Positions 15,294-22,953 of a DNA stretch of 35,175 nucleotides are shown piece after piece. Every line of letters starts with the position of its first letter. Positions within the stretch are counted from its first letter, which is position 1. The notes under the pieces are model-generated. The model was not told the origin of the DNA and did no database searches. It saw only the letters and a list, made by a program, of their open reading frames with translations. This stretch comes from Bryobacterales bacterium (GTDB lineage: Bacteria > Acidobacteriota > Terriglobia > Bryobacterales > Bryobacteraceae), in NCBI GenBank assembly GCA_016789755.1, contig JAEUQG010000273.1, forward strand, positions 1 to 35,175, read 5' to 3'. The translations under genes were made by a program, and so were the position numbers.

Positions 15294-18200
15294 ATGAGAA
15301 GCTTCAGGATCGTTGCCCCCCTTCTGTTCGCCCTCCCCTGCTTTCCCCAATCCCCCACAGCAATCATCAACGGAGTTGTCCGTGACTCCCAATCCTCCGT
15401 CATCCCCGGCGTGAAAGTCATCGCCACCAACGTCGCTACCCAGCAGAAAACCGAGTACGTCACCAATGACGAAGGCTTCTTCGCCCTTCGTCAACTCCCC
15501 ATCGGGGAATACGTCGTCGACGCCGAAAAATCGGGCTTTCGACGCTATGTCCGCAGCGGCCTTGTCCTGACCACCGGACAACGCCTGGAACTGGATATTC
15601 AGCTCGAAGTTGGCGCCGTCAGCGAATCCGTCACTGTCACCGGCTCAGCCACTATTCTCGAAACACGCACTTCCGACGTAGCCCAGCTTGTCGAAGCCAA
15701 AGCCGTGGAAGATCTGCCCCTCGGCGACCGCCGTGCCCTCAATCTCATTCAAATGACCGGCGCGGCCGTTTTCATCGGCTACGACAGCGGATCGAAGCCG
15801 AACTTCTCCCTCGCCGGCTCCCGCCAGCAATCGCAGATGTTCTGGATCGACGGCGGCACCGGCCAGAACATGCGCCTCGGGGTCGGCCAGGTCGATCTCG
15901 ATCCTCCCGTGGAAACCGTGGCCGAAGTGAAGATCATGGCCAACAGCTATGCCGCCGAATACGGCGGATCGAACGGCGGCGTCATCGTCGCCACCACCAA
16001 GAGCGGCACCAACGAACTGCATGGCTCTCTCTTTGAATACCTCCGCAACCAGAAACTGGACGCCCCCAATTTCTTCGCACCCATCGTCGACGGCCGCAAG
16101 AGCAAAGCCCCGCTGCGCTACAACGTCTTCGGCGGCACCATCGGCGGACCCGTGTGGCTGCCCAAGCTCTACAATGGCCGCGACAAGACTTTCTTCTTCT
16201 TCGCCTACGAAGGCTCGCGCCGCCGCGACGGCGCCATCCGTACACTGACCGTCCCCACCGCCCTGCAACGCGCCGGCGATTTCTCCCAAACCACCAACAA
16301 CGCCGGGGCGCTGCTTCCCATCTACGATCCCGACACCACCCAGACGGTGGCCGGCCGGCTCACCCGCACCCAGTTCCCCGGCAATCGGATCCCTGCCTCC
16401 CGCATCGATCCCGTCGCCGCTAAGCTGCTGCCGTTCTATCCAACCCCAAATCGCACTCCCGATTCGCTCGCCGGGGCCAACAATTTCCGCGCCAATTTCG
16501 TCAACGGACTCACCCGCAATAACTTCACCGCAAAAATCGACCACAACATCGGATCGAAAGACCGCATCACCGGCCGCTATCTCTACAACAGCGACGATAC
16601 CGGCCTGCGTTCGGTCTTCCCCGATCCAGGCGCCGAAACCGAAAACATCGCCATTCGCCACCAGAACTACTTCTACGGCAACTGGACGCGCACCGTGTCC
16701 GCCACCATCGTCAACGATTTCCGCATGACCTACTCCAATCGCGTCAACCATGCCCAATCGCTGGGCCTCGGCAAGCCTTGGGCTTCGACGTTTGGTCTGC
16801 GCGGCGTGCCCGATGGCGCGTTCCCTGAGTTTGCCGCCGCCGGCTTCACCGCCATCGGCTCCGCCAACCAGGAGCGCCGCCAGTTCCCCATCGAGCAATA
16901 TCAGATCGTGAATAACCTCTCCTGGATCCGCGGCAAGCACAGCTTCAAATTCGGGGGCGAGATCCGTCCCTCCTACAACTACGAAACCAACCGGCCCACC
17001 GCCTCCGGAGCGTTCGGCTTCAGCCTGCTCGGCACCGGCCAACCCGGCGTCGCCACCAGCGGCAACGGACTCGCCACCATGATGCTCGGCTTCGTCACCG
17101 GCTTCAGTTCCCGCGAGACCGAACTGCTCGACCGCTATAGCTGGTATCTGGCTGGCTTCGCCCAGGACGACTGGAACGTCACCCGCGATCTGACATTGAA
17201 CATCGGCCTCCGCTGGGAAACCGACACCCCTATCACCGACAAGAACCAGCGCGGCAATGCCTTCGACACCGCTCAGATCAATCCCGTCAGCGGCACTCCC
17301 GGAGTCGTGAAGTTCCTCGGCGTCAACGGCTGGCGCACGTCGCTCTACAACACCGATTGGAATAACTTCGGCCCCCGCTTCGGCTTTGCCTGGAAGCCTT
17401 GGGGTTCGACAAAGACCGTCGTCCGCGGCGCTTTTGGCGTCGCCTATGCCCATCCGTTCGATGCCGGCGTGCCCGCTTCCGTGTCGCTCGGCTATGAGAA
17501 ATCGGCCGTCCTCAACACCCCTGACCAGGGAATCACCGCGCCGTTCCTGCTTCGCAACGGCGTCAGCTTCAGCCTCGGCACTCCCGTACTCAACGATTCG
17601 TTCGGAGCCGTACGCGTCGGGCAGCAGCCCAATACCGCCGTCACGTTCTTTGAAACCGATCGCCGCACCGGCTACTCGCAGATGTTCAACTTCGGCGCAC
17701 AGCGCGAAATCGGCGGCGGGTTCCTCGCCGAGATCACCTTCCTCGGCAATCTGTCGCACAAACTGCCGAGCGGCAATATCTCCCTCAATCAGGTCACGCC
17801 GGAACGCCTCGAACAGATCCGTCCTCTCGGCCGTAACCCCGCACAGGCCGACCGGCCCTTCCCGCAGTTCTCCAACGTCAACATTCAGGGCCCCAGCTTC
17901 GGCGATGCCCGTTATTACGCCGGCGTCGTGCGCCTCGAGCGGCGCTTCGCCAACGGCTACAGCCTGCTCGGCACCTATACTCTCGCCCGCTCCTTCAACG
18001 GCTACAACGACGGCGGATCGCTCGGCGCCGATATCGGCTTCAGCAACTTCTACAACCGCCGCGCCGATTGGGGTCCCACCGGCAACGATGTGCGCCACCG
18101 CTTCACCATGACTAGCGTCTACGATCTGCCCGTCGGCAAAGGCAAGAAGTATCTCGCCGGTCACTGGCTGGGCGCCGTCGCCGGCAACTGGTCACTCGGC

Positions 18201-18626
18201 GGTTTGCTCACCCTGCAATCCGGCGAGCCCTTTACCGTCAACACCCAGGTCAACAACACCTTCGTCTTCAGCGCCGGCGGCCAGCGCGCCGACATCCTGC
18301 GCGATCCCAACCTCCCCAACAGTCAGCGTACTCTCGACCGTTGGTTCGACACCTCGGCCTTCGCTCAGCCGGCCCAGTTCTCCTTCGGCACTCAGGGAGT
18401 CAACATGCTGCGCGCGGACGGAGTCATCAATCTCGATATGTCCATCCTGCGCAACTTCCCCATTCGCGAGGACATGAAGATCCAGTTCCGCGGAGAGTTC
18501 TTCAACTTCACCAACCACCCCAATTTCGGCGGCCCCGGCGCAACCTTGAACGGCCCCGGTTTCGGCATCGTCTCGGGCTCTGCCCCGGGCCGCAGAATCC
18601 AGTTGGGAATGCGCTTCGTGTTCTGA
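15294..18626 (+). CDS. TonB-dependent receptor with carboxypeptidase regulatory-like domain (Oar-like)
   Basis: A 1110-residue outer-membrane receptor of the large class abundant in Acidobacteria. After a signal peptide (about 1-21) comes a carboxypeptidase-regulatory-like beta-sandwich (about 22-110: AIINGVVRDSQSSVIPGVKV ... DEGFFALRQLPIGEYVV). The plug domain follows (about 115-240, with ETVAEVKIMANSYAAEYGGS and GVIVATTKSGTNELHGSLFEYLRN), then a long beta-barrel with many aromatic-ended strands. The C-terminus ends GMRFVF, the usual terminal-Phe signal for outer-membrane assembly. Such receptors import or bind large nutrients, possibly polysaccharide or peptide; no substrate can be assigned. 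The start at 15294 is preceded by GAGG; an earlier in-frame start at 15159 would overlap the porin gene and lose the signal peptide. No sigma/anti-sigma pair lies beside it. Confidence 0.93.
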   Translation: MRSFRIVAPLLFALPCFPQSPTAIINGVVRDSQSSVIPGVKVIATNVATQQKTEYVTNDEGFFALRQLPIGEYVVDAEKSGFRRYVRSGLVLTTGQRLELDIQLEVGAVSESVTVTGSATILETRTSDVAQLVEAKAVEDLPLGDRRALNLIQMTGAAVFIGYDSGSKPNFSLAGSRQQSQMFWIDGGTGQNMRLGVGQVDLDPPVETVAEVKIMANSYAAEYGGSNGGVIVATTKSGTNELHGSLFEYLRNQKLDAPNFFAPIVDGRKSKAPLRYNVFGGTIGGPVWLPKLYNGRDKTFFFFAYEGSRRRDGAIRTLTVPTALQRAGDFSQTTNNAGALLPIYDPDTTQTVAGRLTRTQFPGNRIPASRIDPVAAKLLPFYPTPNRTPDSLAGANNFRANFVNGLTRNNFTAKIDHNIGSKDRITGRYLYNSDDTGLRSVFPDPGAETENIAIRHQNYFYGNWTRTVSATIVNDFRMTYSNRVNHAQSLGLGKPWASTFGLRGVPDGAFPEFAAAGFTAIGSANQERRQFPIEQYQIVNNLSWIRGKHSFKFGGEIRPSYNYETNRPTASGAFGFSLLGTGQPGVATSGNGLATMMLGFVTGFSSRETELLDRYSWYLAGFAQDDWNVTRDLTLNIGLRWETDTPITDKNQRGNAFDTAQINPVSGTPGVVKFLGVNGWRTSLYNTDWNNFGPRFGFAWKPWGSTKTVVRGAFGVAYAHPFDAGVPASVSLGYEKSAVLNTPDQGITAPFLLRNGVSFSLGTPVLNDSFGAVRVGQQPNTAVTFFETDRRTGYSQMFNFGAQREIGGGFLAEITFLGNLSHKLPSGNISLNQVTPERLEQIRPLGRNPAQADRPFPQFSNVNIQGPSFGDARYYAGVVRLERRFANGYSLLGTYTLARSFNGYNDGGSLGADIGFSNFYNRRADWGPTGNDVRHRFTMTSVYDLPVGKGKKYLAGHWLGAVAGNWSLGGLLTLQSGEPFTVNTQVNNTFVFSAGGQRADILRDPNLPNSQRTLDRWFDTSAFAQPAQFSFGTQGVNMLRADGVINLDMSILRNFPIREDMKIQFRGEFFNFTNHPNFGGPGATLNGPGFGIVSGSAPGRRIQLGMRFVF

Positions 18627-18697
18627 AGAGCCGTCACCCCGCGCCACCGCTTCGCCTTGGTTCGCGCCGTGTTCCATTAGATGATCGCTTACGCCCA

Positions 18698-18725
18698 CGC
18701 TTTTCGAAAGCGGTGATAGGAGGAG
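18698..18725 (+). promoter_or_regulatory. Hairpin followed by strong ribosome-binding site
   Basis: CGCTTT-TCG-AAAGCG (18698-18712) is a perfect six-base stem with a three-base loop, extendable to CAC/GTG with one bulge. It is followed at once by AGGAGGAG (18718-18725) before the ATG at 18728. It is not a terminator because no T-run follows. It may influence access to the ribosome-binding site; that is speculation. Confidence 0.35.
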
Positions 18726-18727
18726 CG

Positions 18728-19177
18728 ATGGCGTACAGGGAAACAAGGCTGCGCAATGCCGATCTGAAGTATTTTTTCAATGTGAGCAAATCGGTCGGCC
18801 CGGCAATGCCGAATAGCAAGACCGACGTGGCGCTAGTGCAGGCATTGCTCTGCAACTGCTATGACGGCGGCGACATCGTGCGCCTGAAGATCGACGGGAA
18901 TTTCGGCCCCAAGACTGGCGCGGCCATCCGCCAGTTCCAAGCCGACTTCAGCCGCTTCAGCCAGAGAGCCGGGCTGCTCGCCCTCGACAAAGATGGAATT
19001 GTGACCAGAGCCGATAATCTCGGCTTCGATGGGCCGAGCGGTGGCATCATCGCCTACACCATCGTGGCCCTGAATTTCACCCTCATCCGGTCTAAGCCCA
19101 AAGTCTGGGAGAGTTTCCCCAACAGCAAAGGTATCCCCGCATTCCTGCGGCCGGAGCTGATGAAGACAGTATCTTGA
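18728..19177 (+). CDS. Peptidoglycan-binding domain protein
   Basis: A 149-residue protein containing a PG_binding_1-type domain. The diagnostic stretch LKIDGNFGPKTGAAIRQFQ (about 57-75) matches the family D-G-x-F-G-x-x-T-x-x-A-V-x-x-F-Q pattern, preceded by VALVQALLCNC, which is the first helix of the domain. The rest has no recognised domain. There is no signal peptide, which is unusual for a protein meant to meet cell wall, so it may be exported by another route, act in the cytoplasm, or be a phage-like relic. The start at 18728 is fixed by a near-perfect AGGAGGAG three bases upstream. It stands alone between the TonB receptor and the cytochrome gene on the same strand. Confidence 0.8.
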   Translation: MAYRETRLRNADLKYFFNVSKSVGPAMPNSKTDVALVQALLCNCYDGGDIVRLKIDGNFGPKTGAAIRQFQADFSRFSQRAGLLALDKDGIVTRADNLGFDGPSGGIIAYTIVALNFTLIRSKPKVWESFPNSKGIPAFLRPELMKTVS

Positions 19178-19255
19178 GCCCCTGAAATCCAATTTCCTTG
19201 CCGCGCTCGTAATCCTACACGGGAATCACGACAAATCACGCGCCAAGGAGATGAC

Positions 19256-21274
19256 ATGTTTCGACAGTCAATGACTCTCGGTGTGCTCGCAGGCCTGGGA
19301 GCGTTCTTCACGCTTTCAGCAATCCCTGACGCCGCACCCAACACAGGAATGGCAGACCCTGCCGGTCTGCTCCGCCTCTACAATCAGTACCGCGCCGCAC
19401 GCCCGTCGGGTACAACTGTGCAAATCGGCCTCACCGGCCTCGGCAACCTTTCGCAGACCGCGCCAGCGGCATTCGGAATGCTCCGCGCCGATCTCGCATC
19501 AGGCGCCGTTCGATCGCAATTGCGCGGCATGCCCGAGGGTGCCTACGAACTTTGGCTCGCCGACAACCGCGCCTCCGCCGGCGCCACCGCCCTCGCGGAC
19601 TCTTCCGACACTATCTTGCGCGCCGGAGCCTACCGCGCCACCCCAGATGGCCTTCTGCTCGATGCCTCTCTCACTCGTGAGCAACTATCCGGCTTCGAAC
19701 TGGACCGCGCATACGTCACGCCTGCCGGACAACACCCCAGCATGGGCTTCGTCCTCACCGGAGCCGCGAACTTCTATGAGCGCCTCGCCCGTGGCTATGT
19801 CCGCAATCCGGAAAATACCGCCATTGCCGTCGAGACCGAGAACGATGTCTGGGCTCTCGTCGCCGCCGGCCGCAACATTTTCCTCCGCGAACGTTTCAAC
19901 GGCAATGGCCGCACCTGCTCCTCCTGTCACGTCGAGAGCAACAACTTCACCGTCGATCCCGCTTTCCTCGCCACTTTGCCCGCCTCCGACCCCGTCTTCA
20001 TCCACGAGCGCAACAGCGATCTCAAGGAACTGGAGAACCCCGATTTGCTCCGCAAGTTGGGCGTCTTCGTCGCCAACGCCGATGGCTTCGACGACCCGCG
20101 CAACAAGTTCACCTTGCGTCCCGCGCCCTCCCTCCAGGGACTCGCGCTGCAAAGCACTCCCCCGGAACCCGTGCTGGTCGCAGACTTCACCGCCATCGGA
20201 GCCGCCGCCGACACCCCCGAGCGTCTCGGCTGGAGCAACGATGCCCTGCCCCTGCGCGACTTCGCCATAGGCGCTATCGTGCAGCACATGCCGAAGTCCC
20301 TCAACCGCCGCGCTGGAACCGATTTCCGCCTCCCCACCGACGAGGAGCTCGACGCGATGGCCGCCTTCCAGCTCTCGCTCGGACGTTCGGAGGAATTCGA
20401 CCTCACCAGGCTGAAGCTGTTCAACCCCCAGGCCATCGCCGGCCAGAAGCTTTACCTCGACACCGGCAACATCGGCGAGCCCGGTCACAAGAACTGCAAT
20501 GCTTGCCACTTCAATGGCGGTGGCACCGGCGCATTCGCCTTCAATCCGGACGCGCCCGGCTTCACACCGAAGCTGGACGGCCTGCCGCGCGGGTTCAACG
20601 TCAGCACTGGCACCAACGTCAACGCACTGCCCATCGCCCTGCAATTGAAACTGCCGCGCGACGGCGGATTCGGGGCCATCCCCCTGCCCGGCGGCGGGTT
20701 CGGAAACTTCGGCTTCATTCCCGATGTGGGCTCGTTCCCTGTCGAGGAGTTCACCTCGAACTCCATTATCGAGGCCGCCGACACAGCGCCCTACTTCCAC
20801 AACCACACCGTGGCGACACTCGAAGAGTCCATCGCATTCTACGGCTCGCCCGCCTATCAAGCCGTGGAGAGCATCGGCGACAAGATCGCCGGGCCCGTCC
20901 CGGTCAAGATCAGCGATGATCCCAGCGATCCGGAAGTGCAGGCAATCGCCACATTCCTTAGAGTGCTCAACGCCCTCGAAAACATCCGCTCCGCCGTGTC
21001 GGCAACGGAACGCGCGCGTCGCGTCGTTAGAGCCGAAGATGCCAGAGAAATCGCCCTCCTCGCCCGTGAAGAAGCCAAAGACGCCTTCGAGGTTCTCAGT
21101 TCGGGATCCCTTAGCCGGGCCGCGGACTTCACCATCACCCTCGCCCGCGCCCGGCTGGTGGCTGCCGCCACCGCGTTACAGGAAAACAACCTGGAACGGG
21201 CTCTGACATCGCTGCGCGGAGCGCGCGAGGTGCTGGCCGATACAGCCACGCTCCCCGCCGGATACCGCCAGTAG
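19256..21274 (+). CDS. Diheme cytochrome c peroxidase/MauG-like protein
   Basis: A 672-residue predicted periplasmic diheme protein. A hydrophobic N-terminus (about 6-24, LGVLAGLGAFFTLSAIPDAAP) serves as signal sequence. Residues 30-180 form an extra domain I do not recognise firmly (beta-rich, with QLRGMPEGAYELWLADN). Two CxxCH heme-attachment sites follow: CSSCH (about 221) and CNACH (about 414), spaced as in cytochrome c peroxidase/MauG proteins. The region DTAPYFHNHTVATLEESIAFY (about 505-525) is the family C-terminal signature (A-P-Y-x-H-N-x-x-x-x-T-L-E-E). A helical Ala/Arg/Glu-rich tail of about 100 residues closes the protein. AAGGAGAT precedes the ATG. It may be a peroxidase or a longer-range oxidising enzyme. 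Its stop abuts that of the convergent gene with no gap. Confidence 0.85.
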   Translation: MFRQSMTLGVLAGLGAFFTLSAIPDAAPNTGMADPAGLLRLYNQYRAARPSGTTVQIGLTGLGNLSQTAPAAFGMLRADLASGAVRSQLRGMPEGAYELWLADNRASAGATALADSSDTILRAGAYRATPDGLLLDASLTREQLSGFELDRAYVTPAGQHPSMGFVLTGAANFYERLARGYVRNPENTAIAVETENDVWALVAAGRNIFLRERFNGNGRTCSSCHVESNNFTVDPAFLATLPASDPVFIHERNSDLKELENPDLLRKLGVFVANADGFDDPRNKFTLRPAPSLQGLALQSTPPEPVLVADFTAIGAAADTPERLGWSNDALPLRDFAIGAIVQHMPKSLNRRAGTDFRLPTDEELDAMAAFQLSLGRSEEFDLTRLKLFNPQAIAGQKLYLDTGNIGEPGHKNCNACHFNGGGTGAFAFNPDAPGFTPKLDGLPRGFNVSTGTNVNALPIALQLKLPRDGGFGAIPLPGGGFGNFGFIPDVGSFPVEEFTSNSIIEAADTAPYFHNHTVATLEESIAFYGSPAYQAVESIGDKIAGPVPVKISDDPSDPEVQAIATFLRVLNALENIRSAVSATERARRVVRAEDAREIALLAREEAKDAFEVLSSGSLSRAADFTITLARARLVAAATALQENNLERALTSLRGAREVLADTATLPAGYRQ

Positions 21275-22939
21275 CTACTTCTTCTTGCCCATGATCTGCC
21301 ATTCGGTGAACGGAGAGCGGGACCCGCGCACAATTACGTTGATCAGGTATGGCTTGCCGGAAGCGAATCCACGCTTCACGGCGGGCGCCAGATCGGATAG
21401 TTGCTCTACCGTCTCTCCGTCGCCGCCGAAGCCTTTCATGACCAGGTCGTAGCGCGTGTGCTGCAGCTCGCAGGCTACCGTCAAATCGCCGGTGATCTCG
21501 CGTTGCAGCTCACGCTCCAACCCCCATCCTCCGTCGTTGCCGACAATAATCACCACCGGCAGTTTGTAGCGCACCAGCGTCTCCAGCTCGGCGATGTAGA
21601 AACCAAGCGAGCCGTCGCCGGTAATCAGCGTCACCGGCTTTCCCGGGTTCGCCAGTTGCATCGCAATGCTGTTCGGCAACGCCGACCCGATCGTTCCCAT
21701 CGGCCCCAACCGGGACCATCCGCCTCGCATCCGCGCCGGAATCATGGCCCGTCCCCAATGCACGAAATCGCCACCGTCCCAGCTATACAGCGTGTCCTTG
21801 GGGAAAGCATCGCGCAACACACCGAACACCGCCGCCGGATGCAGCGGAGCGGCTCTGTCCATCGACAGCACGTTCAGTTTGTCCTGATAATCCGTGTGCA
21901 GTTGGCGTAGTTTCCGTCCCCAGCTCGCCAGCGGATGCCAAGCCCGTTCTCCAGCCAGTTCCAGCATCGCTTCCAGCGTCGCTTTCACATCGGCGCAAAT
22001 GCCCAGCGTAATTGGCCGCGCCGCTCCCAGTTCCGGTCCGTGCAGATCCACCTGAATGATCTTCGCCAGGGGATCGAACAGCCGCGGCCCACCCAGCGCC
22101 AGACGGTAGTCGATCCGCTTGCCCAACACCAGCACCACATCCGCTTCTTTGAATGCAGCCAGCGCCGCACGGTTGATCGCCGGATCGGCGTGCCCGTACA
22201 CGTTCTTCTGTTCATCGGACACAATCCCCCGCCCCAGCGTCACCGTGTACAACGGCAGCCGCGTGGTCTTGATGAACCGCTCCAGCTCCTTCTCCGCATG
22301 CCCCCACCATGCGCCGCTGCCTGCGATCACCACCGGACGCTCCGCGGTGAACAGCATGCCCAGAGCTTCTTCCACCTCCGCACGGGACGGCCCGCCGTAG
22401 GCGGCGGCAGCGGCCGGAGGCATCGGCAGCGGCTGCTCCGAACCTGCCGCAAACACGTTCACCGGAATGCTCAGGTGCACCGCCCCTTTGCGTCCGCTGT
22501 TGGCCTCGTTGTAGGCCCGGCCCACCAGGTACGGTATCTGCGAAGGGCTCACCGCATCGGCGAACCACTTCACCGCCGGACGCGCCATCTCCGCCTGGTC
22601 GATCACCTGGAACACTTGCCTTCCCGCGATCATCGTCGACGGGGCGCCGCTCACCGCAATCAGCGGGCTGGCGCACAACTGCGCCGTGGCGATGCCGGTC
22701 AGCGAATTCGTGTGCCCCGGACCGCCTGTCACCAGGGCCACCGCCGGCTTGCGGTGAATGCGGGCCCAGGCATCGGCGGCGTGCGTCACTCCGCTCTCGT
22801 GCCGCATGTCGATGACGCGAATGCGCTCGGCATGAATCGCCAGCAGCACCTCATTCAAATGGTCCCCCACTAGGGTGAAGACCGTGTCGATGTTCAATTG
22901 TCGAAGGGATCGGGCAAAGAGCTCAGCGCCTGTTGGCAT
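21275..22939 (-). CDS. Thiamine pyrophosphate-dependent enzyme (acetolactate synthase/2-hydroxyacyl-CoA lyase-like)
   Basis: A 554-residue ThDP enzyme of the usual three-domain length. The N-terminal pyrimidine-binding domain has the catalytic Glu in RHESGVTHAADAWAR (about residue 48) and GGPGHTNSLTGIATA. The central domain follows (about 190-325, RPVVIAGSGAWW). The C-terminal domain carries the diphosphate motif GDGSLGFYIAELETLVRYKLPVVII...ND (about 440-470). This motif places it in the acetolactate synthase/oxalyl-CoA decarboxylase/hydroxyacyl-CoA lyase superfamily. The usual N-N ends here in G-N-D-G-G-W, so it is not a typical IlvB, and no small regulatory subunit is adjacent. The reaction is therefore unassigned. 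It is the last gene of a minus-strand unit, 14 bases after the kinase gene, and ends with TAG. Confidence 0.85.
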   Translation of the reverse strand: MPTGAELFARSLRQLNIDTVFTLVGDHLNEVLLAIHAERIRVIDMRHESGVTHAADAWARIHRKPAVALVTGGPGHTNSLTGIATAQLCASPLIAVSGAPSTMIAGRQVFQVIDQAEMARPAVKWFADAVSPSQIPYLVGRAYNEANSGRKGAVHLSIPVNVFAAGSEQPLPMPPAAAAAYGGPSRAEVEEALGMLFTAERPVVIAGSGAWWGHAEKELERFIKTTRLPLYTVTLGRGIVSDEQKNVYGHADPAINRAALAAFKEADVVLVLGKRIDYRLALGGPRLFDPLAKIIQVDLHGPELGAARPITLGICADVKATLEAMLELAGERAWHPLASWGRKLRQLHTDYQDKLNVLSMDRAAPLHPAAVFGVLRDAFPKDTLYSWDGGDFVHWGRAMIPARMRGGWSRLGPMGTIGSALPNSIAMQLANPGKPVTLITGDGSLGFYIAELETLVRYKLPVVIIVGNDGGWGLERELQREITGDLTVACELQHTRYDLVMKGFGGDGETVEQLSDLAPAVKRGFASGKPYLINVIVRGSRSPFTEWQIMGKKK

Positions 22940-22953
22940 AACCTAACAGCGTA

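Noticed and set aside
15645..18164. An 839-codon open frame antisense to the TonB receptor gene
   Set aside because: Its translation is a monotonous Ala/Gly/Val/Glu-rich sequence with no domain, as expected when the sense gene favours C-ending codons; the sense strand has clear receptor domains.
18698..18712. Rho-independent terminator after the TonB receptor gene
   Set aside because: The stem-loop is real but short and followed by a ribosome-binding site, not a T-run.
19685..20860. A 391-codon open frame antisense to the cytochrome gene
   Set aside because: Same compositional shadow effect; no start signal or recognisable motif, and the sense frame carries two CxxCH sites.
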